DNA from: Hymenoscyphus infarciens
Taxonomy: Eukaryota; Ascomycota; Leotiomycetes; Helotiales; Helotiaceae
Length of the DNA: 64,000 nucleotides
Assembly (NCBI GenBank): GCA_001414345.1
Contig: LLCB01000071.1
Coordinates: 124,001 to 188,000 of the forward strand
Reading direction: 5' to 3'
Part shown: piece after piece, positions 12,924 through 22,215 of the stretch
How positions within the stretch are numbered: the first letter of the stretch is position 1
Layout: each line of letters starts with the position of its first letter
Notes under the pieces: model-generated
The model's input: the letters and a program-made list of their open reading frames with translations, nothing else
Databases searched by the model: none
Told to the model about the DNA's origin: nothing
Program-made: the position numbers and the translations under genes

Positions 12924-13833
12924 CAGTGTTTTGGGTTTCCCCGCCTAATCTGTTATCCTATCCTGCCTTGACGATCCTTCTCCTTCCTGCCTCTATTTTG
13001 AGGCTATCCCGCCTGATCCTATCCTAATATATCACTTCTCCTAGCTACTCCGATCCTATTCTGAAATTTGTTCTGTCTATCCTTTCCTATCTAAGGTATC
13101 GGGGTGGCCTTTCCTAGCCTATAGGGGAGGCTAGGTAGAGTATATACTAGCCTTAAATATATTATTTATAGTGTTATTAGTGGATTTAGCAGGAGTGGTG
13201 CCACCTAAGAAAAGCATGTAATATTAGTCTCTAATCGGTACCTAAAAACAGGGGTTTTACTATAGTAAATTAAGTACCTGGTAGAGCACTTAATTTAGTG
13301 CTATTTGCTCCGACGGACGTAAACTCTTGTATTTAAGCCTTAACCAGTTTCTAGACGATATGTCGATAATATTAATTATACTATTATTATAGACCGGAAG
13401 TTGTAAGGGAAGTGGAGAGAAAAGGACTTAGAAGGTAAGTGGTAGGATAAAGAGAATTAGGTCGTTACTAATCTACTAGGATAATACGTAATTTAGGTAT
13501 AATATCTCGTCTTTTAGCAGCTTTAATAATATTATTGTTTTTGATGCTTCTTAAATTAGTCTATAATATTAGTACTTTTTATTGCTTTTTGCTTATTTTA
13601 ATGCTTTTTACTTATATACTTCCTATCCTATCCTATCCTCCCTAGCACCTCTCCTTACCTAGCCCCCTCTTTTGGTCTTCCTTACCTCTCCTATCCTAAT
13701 TTAGCATCTCTCCTGCCTAATTCAGCCTAGCCTGTAAGTGAAATTAGCCTATCCTCTCCTTTCCTAATAGAGAGGGGTAGCCTATCCTCTCCAGAGTGCT
13801 AGGCTGACCAAGGCGGGGAAAGCCAAAACACTG
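12924..13833. mobile_element. 910 bp non-autonomous hAT-like element (MITE)
   Basis: The ends are 23 bp inverted repeats with one mismatch, starting CAGTGTTTTGG and continuing into TTTCCCCGCCT. CAGTG termini are typical of hAT elements. The subterminal regions are full of TATCC/TAGCC/CTGCC variants on both sides, and the centre (13.13-13.62 kb) is AT-rich. There is no transposase. An exact 8 bp duplication is not visible; ATCTTTGT on the left and ATTCTTTGT two bases beyond the right end differ by one base, so the duplication may have decayed. The element starts 14 bp after the GT90 pseudogene stop. Confidence 0.75.
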
Positions 13834-15246
13834 AGATTCTTTGTTTTCGCACTGCTAAATGCCATAAGAGCGTTTATTAGATTAGACTTTAAATTTACTT
13901 TTATCTAAACTTTTGCTTTCCAATAGCGCGAATTGAAAGATAGGCACAGCAGCACATGTCAGGAGGTTGAAAGGTAACGGAGGTCCCCCCTCCTGGACGT
14001 GAAATTGAGTTCACGTGAATTAAGCGTAATTTCGTAAAGTGCTCATGATTCTTATCTTAACGACTGGCAAAAGACCGCTATAAATTCGTATACAGCTGCT
14101 TTCTCATATTACTAAGAACCAGCAAACCTAAGAGCACTCAATTCTCTCAAATCCACATTTCAAGCTACTCAAACAATTCTTCGTAACACGCTCATGCAAA
14201 TTACCAAGCCCCAGTGAGCGACTCTGTTAATTTAAATTTCTTGAGCCACAGTATTTCTATGCTGGTGCTGATGGAAGGCGAAGTAGTTCTTCGAGAGAAA
14301 GCAATTGAAAGTGTTGTTCATAAAGTACTTACCACTTCTGAGTCCTTCACCTAATGAGAGCCGTGACAAGTCAGAGATTTGGATCCAAACAATGCCATGA
14401 CGTTCGAGATATTTCAGATCAGACGTGATTTAGACCTCTTGACAGAAGTTTGGAAACGATCCCACTAACTCTTCTTAATAATTTACATGTAGTAATCAAC
14501 TGCCACAAGCGGAAAACCCACACTATACCACCAACTGGCCTGGGAAGCTGGTTTTGCACGAAAATGCCTCTGTATAGGTTCCTCACTCCAAAAAGCGCTT
14601 TCCACTCGAGTCGCAACCCTGAAACTACTACTTCAATACAAAAAAATCAAGACTGCCTTAATATGAGGTCAACGAAATCATCATTTTGTCAGCAAACGAA
14701 AGCTTGACACTAGTCCCTTTAGCCTCGAAGCAATATGAAGCCCAAAAGAGGGTAAAGCGTTGGTGGGTAGTTGCAAAATACCTTTACGGCTGCAAATCAT
14801 ACGTTTGAAGTTTGAAGGAAAGGGAGCAAAAGGCCAAATTAAGCCAGAGAGGGCCACCATGGGGCCTCGAGCCAGATATTTCTTGATGTTTCTTTCCGCG
14901 GAAGATTGATAGAAGAAAACTTGAAAAGAAGGCAGTGGTGAGAAATATAACACGGCGAAATAGCGTCACTAGAAAATAATTACTACTTAGCTTTCTCTCA
15001 AAAATGCTTGGAGAAATAGGGCACCACAGATCACCGGGGCAGTGAAGACGAACGTATATGATGGCTGAGTCCTCCAATAGTGTGGAAGGTACTACCGTAG
15101 GAAATCCTCTCACCATCATTAACACCTAAGAACAAGTTTGGTTTATATTGTTCATAAAATCATGACTATTCGTTGATTGATATTCTATAACTAACCTCTC
15201 TAGTTACTTCTCTGTCCAACCCTCAAAGCTCACAACCCCAACTCAA
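13834..15246. other. Intergenic, no supported gene
   Basis: Normal-GC DNA with short open stretches on both strands (for example 14450-14707 and 14681-15125). They overlap each other, have no recognisable domain and no splice-compatible extensions. A run with gene-like base use at 14720-15120 may be old decayed coding DNA, but I cannot name it. Confidence 0.5.
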
Positions 15247-16047
15247 ATGTATATCCAATCCAAGCCCCATTTAATACACACCCCATCTCTTTCTGTCTCA
15301 TCTCATTTCCTACCCAACAGTCCTGAACCACAACAGCAAACTAATACTAACAATAAACAATATCCAATAACTCATACAACAACACGAAAATCAGGATATC
15401 TAAAACACGGGTTTTTCCCTTCCATTGCCATATATCCACCCACCAACCCTATTCATCTTTTTGTCGATTTTTGTCGTAATGGAAAAAAGAAGATGATCAC
15501 ACAATATACTTTTCAAACCTCCCACCCAATTTTATATTCACCCCACCAACCAGCACATCATAATCAAAACAAAGGAAAAAGAAGTGTGCGAAGGAATTAT
15601 TTTGTCTTTCTCTCCCTCTCTCTCTCGTCCCAAATTCCCAATCTCGCTTTTTCCATACCGGAAAAACAAAGTATGTAATAACTGCCTCCTCCAAAAAGAC
15701 AAAAGAAAACTCAATGCGCTTTATGGAGCCATCCCATTCCAAGGGATGCCTCAGTGAATCCATACAAAAAAAGGAGAAGTAGTGTCTGCCTGTCTGGTGT
15801 TCAACACAAAAACGAGTGGTGATGGTGAAAAAAAGAAAAAAGTGTAAAAAAGGGGGTATCCGCATAAAATCCTCTTCCATGGCCAGGTCCTCAAGCCCAA
15901 CCCAACCAACCATCCCACATCCATCCATGAAAAAACTCCAAAAAAAGTAAAGGTCCCGACCCCGTTCCATGTACCATAGGTATGCATGTACTGTGATCCC
16001 GCACTCTCCAAGTGGGAAAGGAGAAAAAAAGAAAAAGAACAAGAAGC
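15247..16047 (-). other. Probable 3' flank/3' UTR of the coiled-coil protein gene
   Basis: Lies just downstream of the stop at 16048 on the minus strand. On the plus strand it is pyrimidine/A-rich with several repeated CA and CT tracts; the open stretches there (15247-15678 plus, 15497-16042 minus) are low-complexity and look fortuitous. Confidence 0.4.
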
Positions 16048-17481
16048 TTATAATCGTCCCATTGGCTTTCCAAAGTTGAAACTAGGTTTCAATCTTAGTC
16101 GCGGCCCTTCATCCTTATCGACTTCCTCCTCATGACTAACTTCTCGTGGGCGAGTGGTGCTTGTTAGACTGGCGCCAGACTCGGAAGGACTTACTTGTCC
16201 GCTCTTTTGGACGGCTTCTTCGAGTTTCGAATCGAGTTGGGCCAGGAAGTAGGAATCTGCTGCTGGTCCCTGAGAAAGTGTGAGGAGCCCGCTTAATTCT
16301 CTGTCTCCGTCATCTTCCTCTGCATCGCCGGCTCCATCGTCGCCAAAGTTACCTTTGGCAACAGAAGGGCGGTGGGTGTTGTCGGTATGGTGCGCTTGGG
16401 TTGGCGTCGCGGCTTCACTGGCCTCATGAGCACCTGCGAAATCCTCAAATTTGGTGATGGAGTGAGAAGGGGTGTGGCCAGCGTGCATTGTCAATCTTTT
16501 GTTTTCCGGCTGGCCTACGACTTGGAGAGTCATCTTTGCCTTGTCTTCAGGGCTAACAGTCTTTCTCGGTGGGCTTTCGGTAGCATGCTCCTGCTCCACC
16601 TGCTTAGGGGGGTGGATGTTGGGAGATAGCTTTGCAGGCGAACGACCGGGACTTAATATTTTCGCAGCAAAGGCTGGATTGACAGCTGATGCTTTGATGG
16701 AAACACCTTCCAGCTCAGGTTGGATATGTGAAATATCAATTGACTCTGGGGGTCCTTCAGGTATCGTATTCAATTCTTGGCCAGTTGGAAGTCCAAAATC
16801 AGACGACTTCAGTTCTCTGCTGGTCACTCGAATCAAGTCAGTCCCATCGGGAGTGACGATTGAATCGACTCGCTCCTCGGATGACGAGCTAAACGTTCGA
16901 CTTGGGTTTCTTGGAGCCGGGGCGTAGAACGGCGTCCCATCCGCGTTTCTTCCTGACTCTTGTGGTATTCCCCGAGAGCTACTCTCCCCACTTCCAACAG
17001 ATGGTGCCTTGAACGGTGGGCTGGTAAGTGGTGGGTTTGACGGTTGCACTGTCACATTGGTGGTGCTGGCTGCAGCGGCCGCCTCCAAATGCTTGATTCT
17101 CGCCGTCAATATCGCTCGTTCTTGTTCATAGAGTTGTCGCTCCTCTGCCATGACCTCGTCTGCCCGCATCCTATCTGCAATCATGTGCGCCTTCTCTCCA
17201 TCGAATTGTGTTCGCAATTTCTGTGTGTAGACCCTCCAATCTTCTACCAAGGCTGCGACACTGTTGTCTGCGCTTGCGCTTCTCGTCTTTGGAGGTGAAA
17301 TTGGCCGACCGTTCGGGCCTTGCGATGGCGATCGAGAGTTTTCCATGATGGTTTTAGGAGAAGTTGGAGTGTTTGGACTGGCATGGGATGAAGGGACGAA
17401 GGTGGTTTCGGGGATGCTGCGTGGAATATTGAAAGCTTGAACGCCGGTGGAGAGGAAGGAATCGAACTGATTTTTGGGCAT
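16048..17481 (-). CDS. Conserved-looking coiled-coil protein, mostly disordered (477 aa)
   Basis: A single uninterrupted ORF from ATG (17481) to TAA (16048). The first 73 residues are Ser/Pro-rich and disordered. Residues about 74-138 form a charged helical segment with heptad-like spacing (VEDWRVYTQKLR ... EERQLYEQERAILTARIKHLE), a likely coiled coil. The rest is Pro/Ser/Thr-rich, with an acidic helix near residues 375-425 (GDAEEDDGDRELSGLL). No signal peptide or membrane segment is seen, so a cytoplasmic or cytoskeletal/scaffold role is plausible, but no function can be named. Codon use and lack of stops over 1.4 kb support a real gene. The ATG is the first in frame after a stop-containing 5' region rich in GGCCA and TTGCTGC repeats. 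Confidence 0.85.
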   Translation of the reverse strand: MPKNQFDSFLSTGVQAFNIPRSIPETTFVPSSHASPNTPTSPKTIMENSRSPSQGPNGRPISPPKTRSASADNSVAALVEDWRVYTQKLRTQFDGEKAHMIADRMRADEVMAEERQLYEQERAILTARIKHLEAAAAASTTNVTVQPSNPPLTSPPFKAPSVGSGESSSRGIPQESGRNADGTPFYAPAPRNPSRTFSSSSEERVDSIVTPDGTDLIRVTSRELKSSDFGLPTGQELNTIPEGPPESIDISHIQPELEGVSIKASAVNPAFAAKILSPGRSPAKLSPNIHPPKQVEQEHATESPPRKTVSPEDKAKMTLQVVGQPENKRLTMHAGHTPSHSITKFEDFAGAHEASEAATPTQAHHTDNTHRPSVAKGNFGDDGAGDAEEDDGDRELSGLLTLSQGPAADSYFLAQLDSKLEEAVQKSGQVSPSESGASLTSTTRPREVSHEEEVDKDEGPRLRLKPSFNFGKPMGRL

Positions 17482-17600
17482 GATGAAGATGGTTCACCCG
17501 GCACCATCAATGGATGCGTAGGAAGAAGGTGCGATGTTGATTGAGAAAGAAGGGAGGGAAGTGGAGGTGGAAGGCAGAGAGAGAGGGTCGAAGATTCTTC

Positions 17601-17660
17601 TTAGGCCAGGCCAGGCCAGGCTGGACGGGAGGTTCTTGCTGCTTGCTGCTTGCTGCTGAT
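17601..17660. repeat. Short tandem repeats upstream of the coiled-coil gene
   Basis: A (GGCCA) tract of about four units at 17603-17622 is followed by (TTGCTGC) x3 and a CTG/ATG tract to 17660. They fall 120-180 bp upstream of the start codon on the minus strand, within the probable 5' UTR or promoter. Confidence 0.7.
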
Positions 17661-17766
17661 GATGACGATTGCGCCGGTACGGAGGTACCTGTCGGACGCG
17701 TTTCGTGGCGGGACTGAAACGCGCAGGCTGGTGTTGTGAATATTGAATTTGCAAATACTGTACCCA

Positions 17767-18735
17767 CTTGAGCGAGAAGAGTTATTTATGAGCCATCTTT
17801 TTTTGGTCTTTTTATTCGCTTTTTCTCTACCAGTAGTGTTGTTGATGTGCTGTCAAATCTTTAAATCACAGCTGGAACTCAACCAGGCCAGGCAACCCCA
17901 AATCGGACGGTTTCGTGATGGCTCGGCCCGCCAGCCGGCAATCCTGCCACCAGATTCACCCCCCCCCCCACACCCCAACTCCTCTCACCTCCGTCGTACC
18001 TCTCCTCTTTCTCCCGTCTTCAATTCTCACCTTCCCCTATCTCTTCTCACCGTCTTCTCACCCGGTAATTCTCCTCTCCTCTCCTCTCCTCTCCGCCACC
18101 GTCCCAATCCAATTCGTCAATATGAAATCTGGAATCTGGAATCATCGTGGATTGGCCCGCTCTGGAGTTACCCGGCGAATGGTTCGTCGAGGTGCTCATA
18201 AGGGCCAGAAGCTGCCTTCACCACAGAAACAGTCAGCATTTCCCCTGAGTTGACTGACGTGTCCGCAACCTGAACCCCCTCGGTGTTGCATCCTCGGTTC
18301 ATCAGGCCTCGCTCGCTCAGGGCTTCTAGTTCTGGTTCCTCCTGCAGGTTACAGCGCATCTGCATTTGAATCCGTGGCTTCGTGGGACTCCCCTGACGCC
18401 GTGACATCGTGGGTCAAAATAACCGCCGGCAAGACGTGGTGCGGTTGAATCGAAGAGGATGCCATCATGTGGGGTAGAGGTGGGTTCAACACCACAACCA
18501 CGTAGGTGTGGGAACGTTGTATGGTACTCAATAACGACTTCTCAATCACTCAAGGCGACCTCAACACCATTCGATATGGGAGCCTTACCTCACGATCATG
18601 GGATTGATCGTCGTCGTCGTCGTCGTCGTCGTTATCTTCCGCGGATCAAGAGGTAGGCAATAAAAGGACTCGAGTAGTTGCTCCCTTCTTTCTTTCTTCA
18701 GTCAATCCAACTCACATCATATACATTATCCCCTT
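17767..18735. other. Intergenic region with simple repeats
   Basis: Lies between two divergent genes. It contains a poly-C run near 17960, a pyrimidine (CTCCT) tract at about 18070-18094 and (TCG)8 at 18608-18631. A plus-strand stretch starting ATG at 18121 is short and has no recognisable product. Near the right end, AATAAAAGG (about 18659-18667) is a TATA-like element roughly 70 bp before the ATG at 18736, followed by a CT-rich stretch typical of fungal promoters. Confidence 0.5.
18608..18631. repeat. (TCG)8 microsatellite
   Basis: Eight perfect TCG units. Located about 105 bp upstream of the 102-codon ORF. Confidence 0.9.
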
Positions 18736-19044
18736 ATGCGAACTGTCAATTTCTTAGACGACCTCGGAATTCTACTTTTACTCCGGCCTATCTATCGTCT
18801 AATGCATCTCGAGATGTTGAACACCATTGACGACATCGGAATTCTTTTTGTTGCCAAACCTCTTCGACATTTGCATCGCTTAGCTGAGCTCATTCTTGGC
18901 ACTGAAGAGAAGGAGGAACACGAGAAGGAGGAACAAGAGAAGAAGGTCCAGCAGGAGAAGAAGTCTCCACCGCCCAGTTACATTGATCATTCCTGGCCTC
19001 CACTTGATGTTGGGAAGCGCCAGCGTATGATAATGGCAAAATGA
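18736..19044 (+). CDS. Small hypothetical protein (102 aa)
   Basis: ATG at 18736, TGA ending at 19044, no intron needed. The N-terminal half contains two near-repeats, FLDDLGILLLLRPIYRLMHL and TIDDIGILFVAKPLRHLHRL, each a D-(D/L)-G-I-L core followed by a basic helix. This looks like an internal duplication. The C-terminal half is a Glu/Lys-rich helix (about residues 55-78) ending in a PPPSYIDHSWPP stretch. No signal peptide. The start is backed by a TATA-like AATAAAAGG and a CT-rich leader. I do not recognise a family. The duplicated motif and promoter context make it more likely real than chance. Confidence 0.55.
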   Translation: MRTVNFLDDLGILLLLRPIYRLMHLEMLNTIDDIGILFVAKPLRHLHRLAELILGTEEKEEHEKEEQEKKVQQEKKSPPPSYIDHSWPPLDVGKRQRMIMAK

Positions 19045-19224
19045 GCGTTGATTTTCATGTTTTGGTTTATCATTTGGTGGATTTTTGAAGCTTGTTCTTG
19101 GAAGCGATGAAGGTGCTACATATTTCTTTACTTTGGTGTTGTCGTCATGGTGTTAGCATTATGTAGCTTGCAGAGCTACCTGCCCATGAGAGAGTGACAT
19201 TTATCGACTTCGAGATTGAATACT

Positions 19225-19547
19225 CACATGCCTGGATTTAGGATCGAGACGACACGCACCAGCTTTTCGAGAAGATTGGGCAACAACACCGGGACCGGAC
19301 GGAATGGCTATTGCTCTCAGGACGACGTAGGATATGTCAGACGAAGAGGTGGCAGAGGAAGAAAGACCCCGGCGAAGAAGATTACTCCGGTCGACACAAG
19401 GAACAGATATATACGACGCCAGCAAGATGTATTCGATATACGCAACACATCACACGACAAACGATATGTACTACCACAGGGGATGAAGCAAAGCACGACG
19501 ACTACCGGGAGGACTGGCCTATCGGACATTTCCCTACGTCAAATTGA
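19225..19547 (+). pseudogene. Decayed coding remnant (unknown acidic/basic protein)
   Basis: A protein-like path can be read only by crossing one stop and one frame change. It starts with HAPAFREDW..PGPDGMAIALRTT, hits TAG at about 19327, continues MSDEEVAEEERPRRRR, then GTDIYDASKMYSIYATHHTT to about 19475, and after a shift at the GGGG run near 19479 continues GDEAKHDDYREDWPIGHFPTSN to a stop at 19547. The pieces fit end to end, so this is probably a once-intact gene or gene segment. The intact short piece MSDEEV..YYHRG (50 codons, ATG at 19334) could still be expressed, but I doubt it. Family unknown. Confidence 0.4.
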
Positions 19548-20316
19548 ATGTCCCTTTATCCCAGGGACAACAACGAGAATTCTCGACCACTCATTCGACA
19601 ATTTCTTGGGAGTTTCGGTGTTTTCAAGGACGAACATAACATTTTGGAGGACACTGGACATCTACTGGATTTCCGAGCACACTGCTCTTCAGCATCTTCC
19701 ATTTCTTTCTCAACACCAACCGACAAAGACCAACCCACCACCCTCTTTTGGTCTCATATCATCTCTTTTCCTTTTTGTCAGAAATGCATCAAATTTTCCG
19801 TTTCCATCTATTGTTGTGCCTGTGAATATCCTAAACATGTATCTATTGGGTAACTGAATTGAACGAATGTGTTGAGAACTTTGCTGCAAACCCTTCGTTA
19901 TTCTTCCTTGCGCTCAAGTCCCAAAGTGAATTAGTTTGTCGGTAAACAGGAAAATAAATATTAATGACTCTAAACTGCAGTGATACAACCAAGGGATGGA
20001 AATAGAATTTTAAAGATGGGAACTTCAAACCATATATCCTGGTCCAAACCCAAACTTAGCGAAGATCGTCACCTATATTTATTAAGACAACTGACATTGG
20101 AGGGCACTGCTTCGCGGAGTTAAGTTACACCAAACAAAATACCTCGTAAAACGCATAAGAACTTCTACTAAAATGGAAGAGTGAAACTCCGAAAAAGAAA
20201 AGATGCACTCGTAAAACATAACCAGTCAGAAAAAGCATAACTGGTGTACGTAAAGATCCAAAGGCCGTGCATTTAGAGACCACTGAATAATTGAGTAACA
20301 ATACTTATACTCTAGC

Positions 20317-20343
20317 ATTCAATTGATTCAATTGATTCAATTG
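20317..20343. repeat. (ATTCAATTG)x3 tandem repeat
   Basis: Three perfect 9 bp units about 330 bp upstream of the 512-codon gene. Each unit contains the palindrome CAATTG. Confidence 0.9.
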
Positions 20344-20676
20344 AAAATCGGCGGTCGAGTTGTTTGCTGGTGAAACTGGAGGTCAGAAATTTCCCCTAAA
20401 GTGACGTTAGATTAATTGCTCTAGCGGTGTCTTCCCTAACAGAGCTAAGGTTAGACGCTGATCTAGATTCAACTTTAGATTGAGTGCTTCCGAACACCAC
20501 TAAATCCCCTCGCGACGCATTGAGGCCAACCTTTGTTTATCGACACCATGAAGACGACGAGTTGATCGCACAATCGAAAAGTTGCCTTCCTGTATCTTCA
20601 CATACAACGTGGCACAGTTGCTGAAGCCAATCATCCATCCCCCTTACTAGTACCAAAACCAGTTAGCGCAACGACG

Positions 20677-22215
20677 ATGGCAGGCTCAGATTCGGCAGCA
20701 TCAGAGTCGCCAGACGACAATTCTGATATTCCGCGAGAAGAGGTCGAGTCCAAGGAAGGCATCAAGTATCCTTCGGCCCTCACGAGCAGGAGTGGCAACA
20801 CGGCGACAGGACCAGGTGATGATCGATTGCCTACGCCCACCTCCTTCCATACCTTCAAGGTGATCCCAATGGCACCTACGAGCACTTCTGCCACCTCCAC
20901 CATTGCTCCGTCGCCCACCACACCTGCGAACGGAAATGCGAATGCGCGTCCGGCCTCACAACCAGCCAATGTGCAGACCAGCATGAACAATCAGACACAG
21001 AGCCAGCACCAGAACCAGAATCACGATGGTCACTCCTCGACGCCCACCTCCGAATCACGAATGAACCCCCCTCCTCGTCCCCCAATGGCTACACCCGTTC
21101 GCGAGATGCGAGAAGGCTCACAGGTCTCTGCTTCCGGTGGTAGCGCGCGCAAACCTAGGCAGAACCTCGACGAGCGCGATCATATCAGTATGCTCAAGGC
21201 ATGTTACGAGCAGAAACATAATTTCAAGGAGGGCACAAAAGCTCAATTCTGGACGGGGGTCAATGAAGCGTTTCGAAATGACACGGGCAAAATTCTGGCA
21301 CAAATGAGCGCGACAGTGGGAAGACTGGTCGAAGTGCGAAGAAGAGCAGTCTCGGATTGGGAAAGTGGTGTAATTCCTACCAAGCCTGGAGGAGAATTGA
21401 ACGACAGATTGGACCAATGGATAGAATTCCTCAAAGTCGAGGACGCCGACGCGGAAGCGGAACGAATGAGACAAGTAGATGTTAGGAGAAAGGTTGAAGA
21501 GTCAAGGAAGGAGGCTAGGAGACAAGCAATTGCTGCAGAATCACTTGCGCAGGCTCAAAATCCCGGTGTGCGGATAGTTACAGGTCCAGCGCCGCCTGCG
21601 CCAATACAGCAAAATCCAAGTCCACAGCATCAAGCCCCGCCACCACAATCTCAACCTCCTCCAGAGCACCAGCGCCAACCACATCAACAACAACACCAGC
21701 AGCATCCGATGACACACCAACCACCACCTCCAATTCAACAAGCTCCATCACCACATGGAGGAGCGATGGTACCACACCTGCAGCCAAATGGGCAATCTGA
21801 CATGAATGGTTATCGACCAGCAAAGAGAAGACGAATGAATGAACGAGCACTCACCCAGGAATTGCAGCAGCAAATCCAACACGAACAATGGCAACAATCA
21901 CAACAATCCCAGCAAGTCCAACAAGTTCAACAATACTCAATTGCGCCAGTTGCACAAGCCCCCGCACCCCCAAAACGAGTCGTAGTAGAAGGAGCCATGA
22001 CAAAGGAAGACTGGCGAGAAGTGATGGGCAACGACGCACGCCTGCGAACCCTCGAAACGAAAGTTGATCGCATCGAAGTACTACTGAATCAAAACAACAA
22101 ACTCCTCTTACAATTAGTGCAGAACCAAAATGCAACCAAGGAGCGAGATCGTCACCACGAGGAGGAAAGGGTTCCAGTCCATCTAGACGCTGAATTTGAG
22201 CGGGATTACTTGTGA
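20677..22215 (+). CDS. Probable nuclear Gln-rich protein with a conserved SANT/trihelix-like helical region (512 aa)
   Basis: Single-exon ORF. Residues 1-155 are disordered (Ser/Thr/Pro/Asn). Residues about 160-290 are the conserved-looking core: basic RKPRQNLDERDHISMLKAC, aromatic KAQFWTGVNEAF, then helices ending in a long charged segment. Its size and Trp/Phe spacing recall Myb/SANT or trihelix-type DNA-binding folds, but this is a resemblance, not an identification. Residues 300-420 are Gln/Pro-rich, a PAKRRRMNER stretch near 380 is a good nuclear localisation signal, and residues about 445-490 (RLRTLETKVDRIEVLLNQNN) form a coiled coil. A transcription-related role is inferred. The ATG is first in frame after a stop. 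Confidence 0.85.
   Translation: MAGSDSAASESPDDNSDIPREEVESKEGIKYPSALTSRSGNTATGPGDDRLPTPTSFHTFKVIPMAPTSTSATSTIAPSPTTPANGNANARPASQPANVQTSMNNQTQSQHQNQNHDGHSSTPTSESRMNPPPRPPMATPVREMREGSQVSASGGSARKPRQNLDERDHISMLKACYEQKHNFKEGTKAQFWTGVNEAFRNDTGKILAQMSATVGRLVEVRRRAVSDWESGVIPTKPGGELNDRLDQWIEFLKVEDADAEAERMRQVDVRRKVEESRKEARRQAIAAESLAQAQNPGVRIVTGPAPPAPIQQNPSPQHQAPPPQSQPPPEHQRQPHQQQHQQHPMTHQPPPPIQQAPSPHGGAMVPHLQPNGQSDMNGYRPAKRRRMNERALTQELQQQIQHEQWQQSQQSQQVQQVQQYSIAPVAQAPAPPKRVVVEGAMTKEDWREVMGNDARLRTLETKVDRIEVLLNQNNKLLLQLVQNQNATKERDRHHEEERVPVHLDAEFERDYL

Noticed and set aside
14681..15125. Overlapping minus-strand frames
   Set aside because: No conserved motif; both frames seem accidental although the DNA could be old coding sequence.
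15247..15678. Plus-strand 143-codon frame
   Set aside because: Low-complexity, lies in the probable 3' flank of the coiled-coil gene, no domain or promoter.
19228..19857. 210-codon plus-strand frame starting MPGFRIE
   Set aside because: It crosses the decayed gene in a different phase; residues look random and the Arg/Gly cluster is a frame-shifted reading of the acidic/basic motif.
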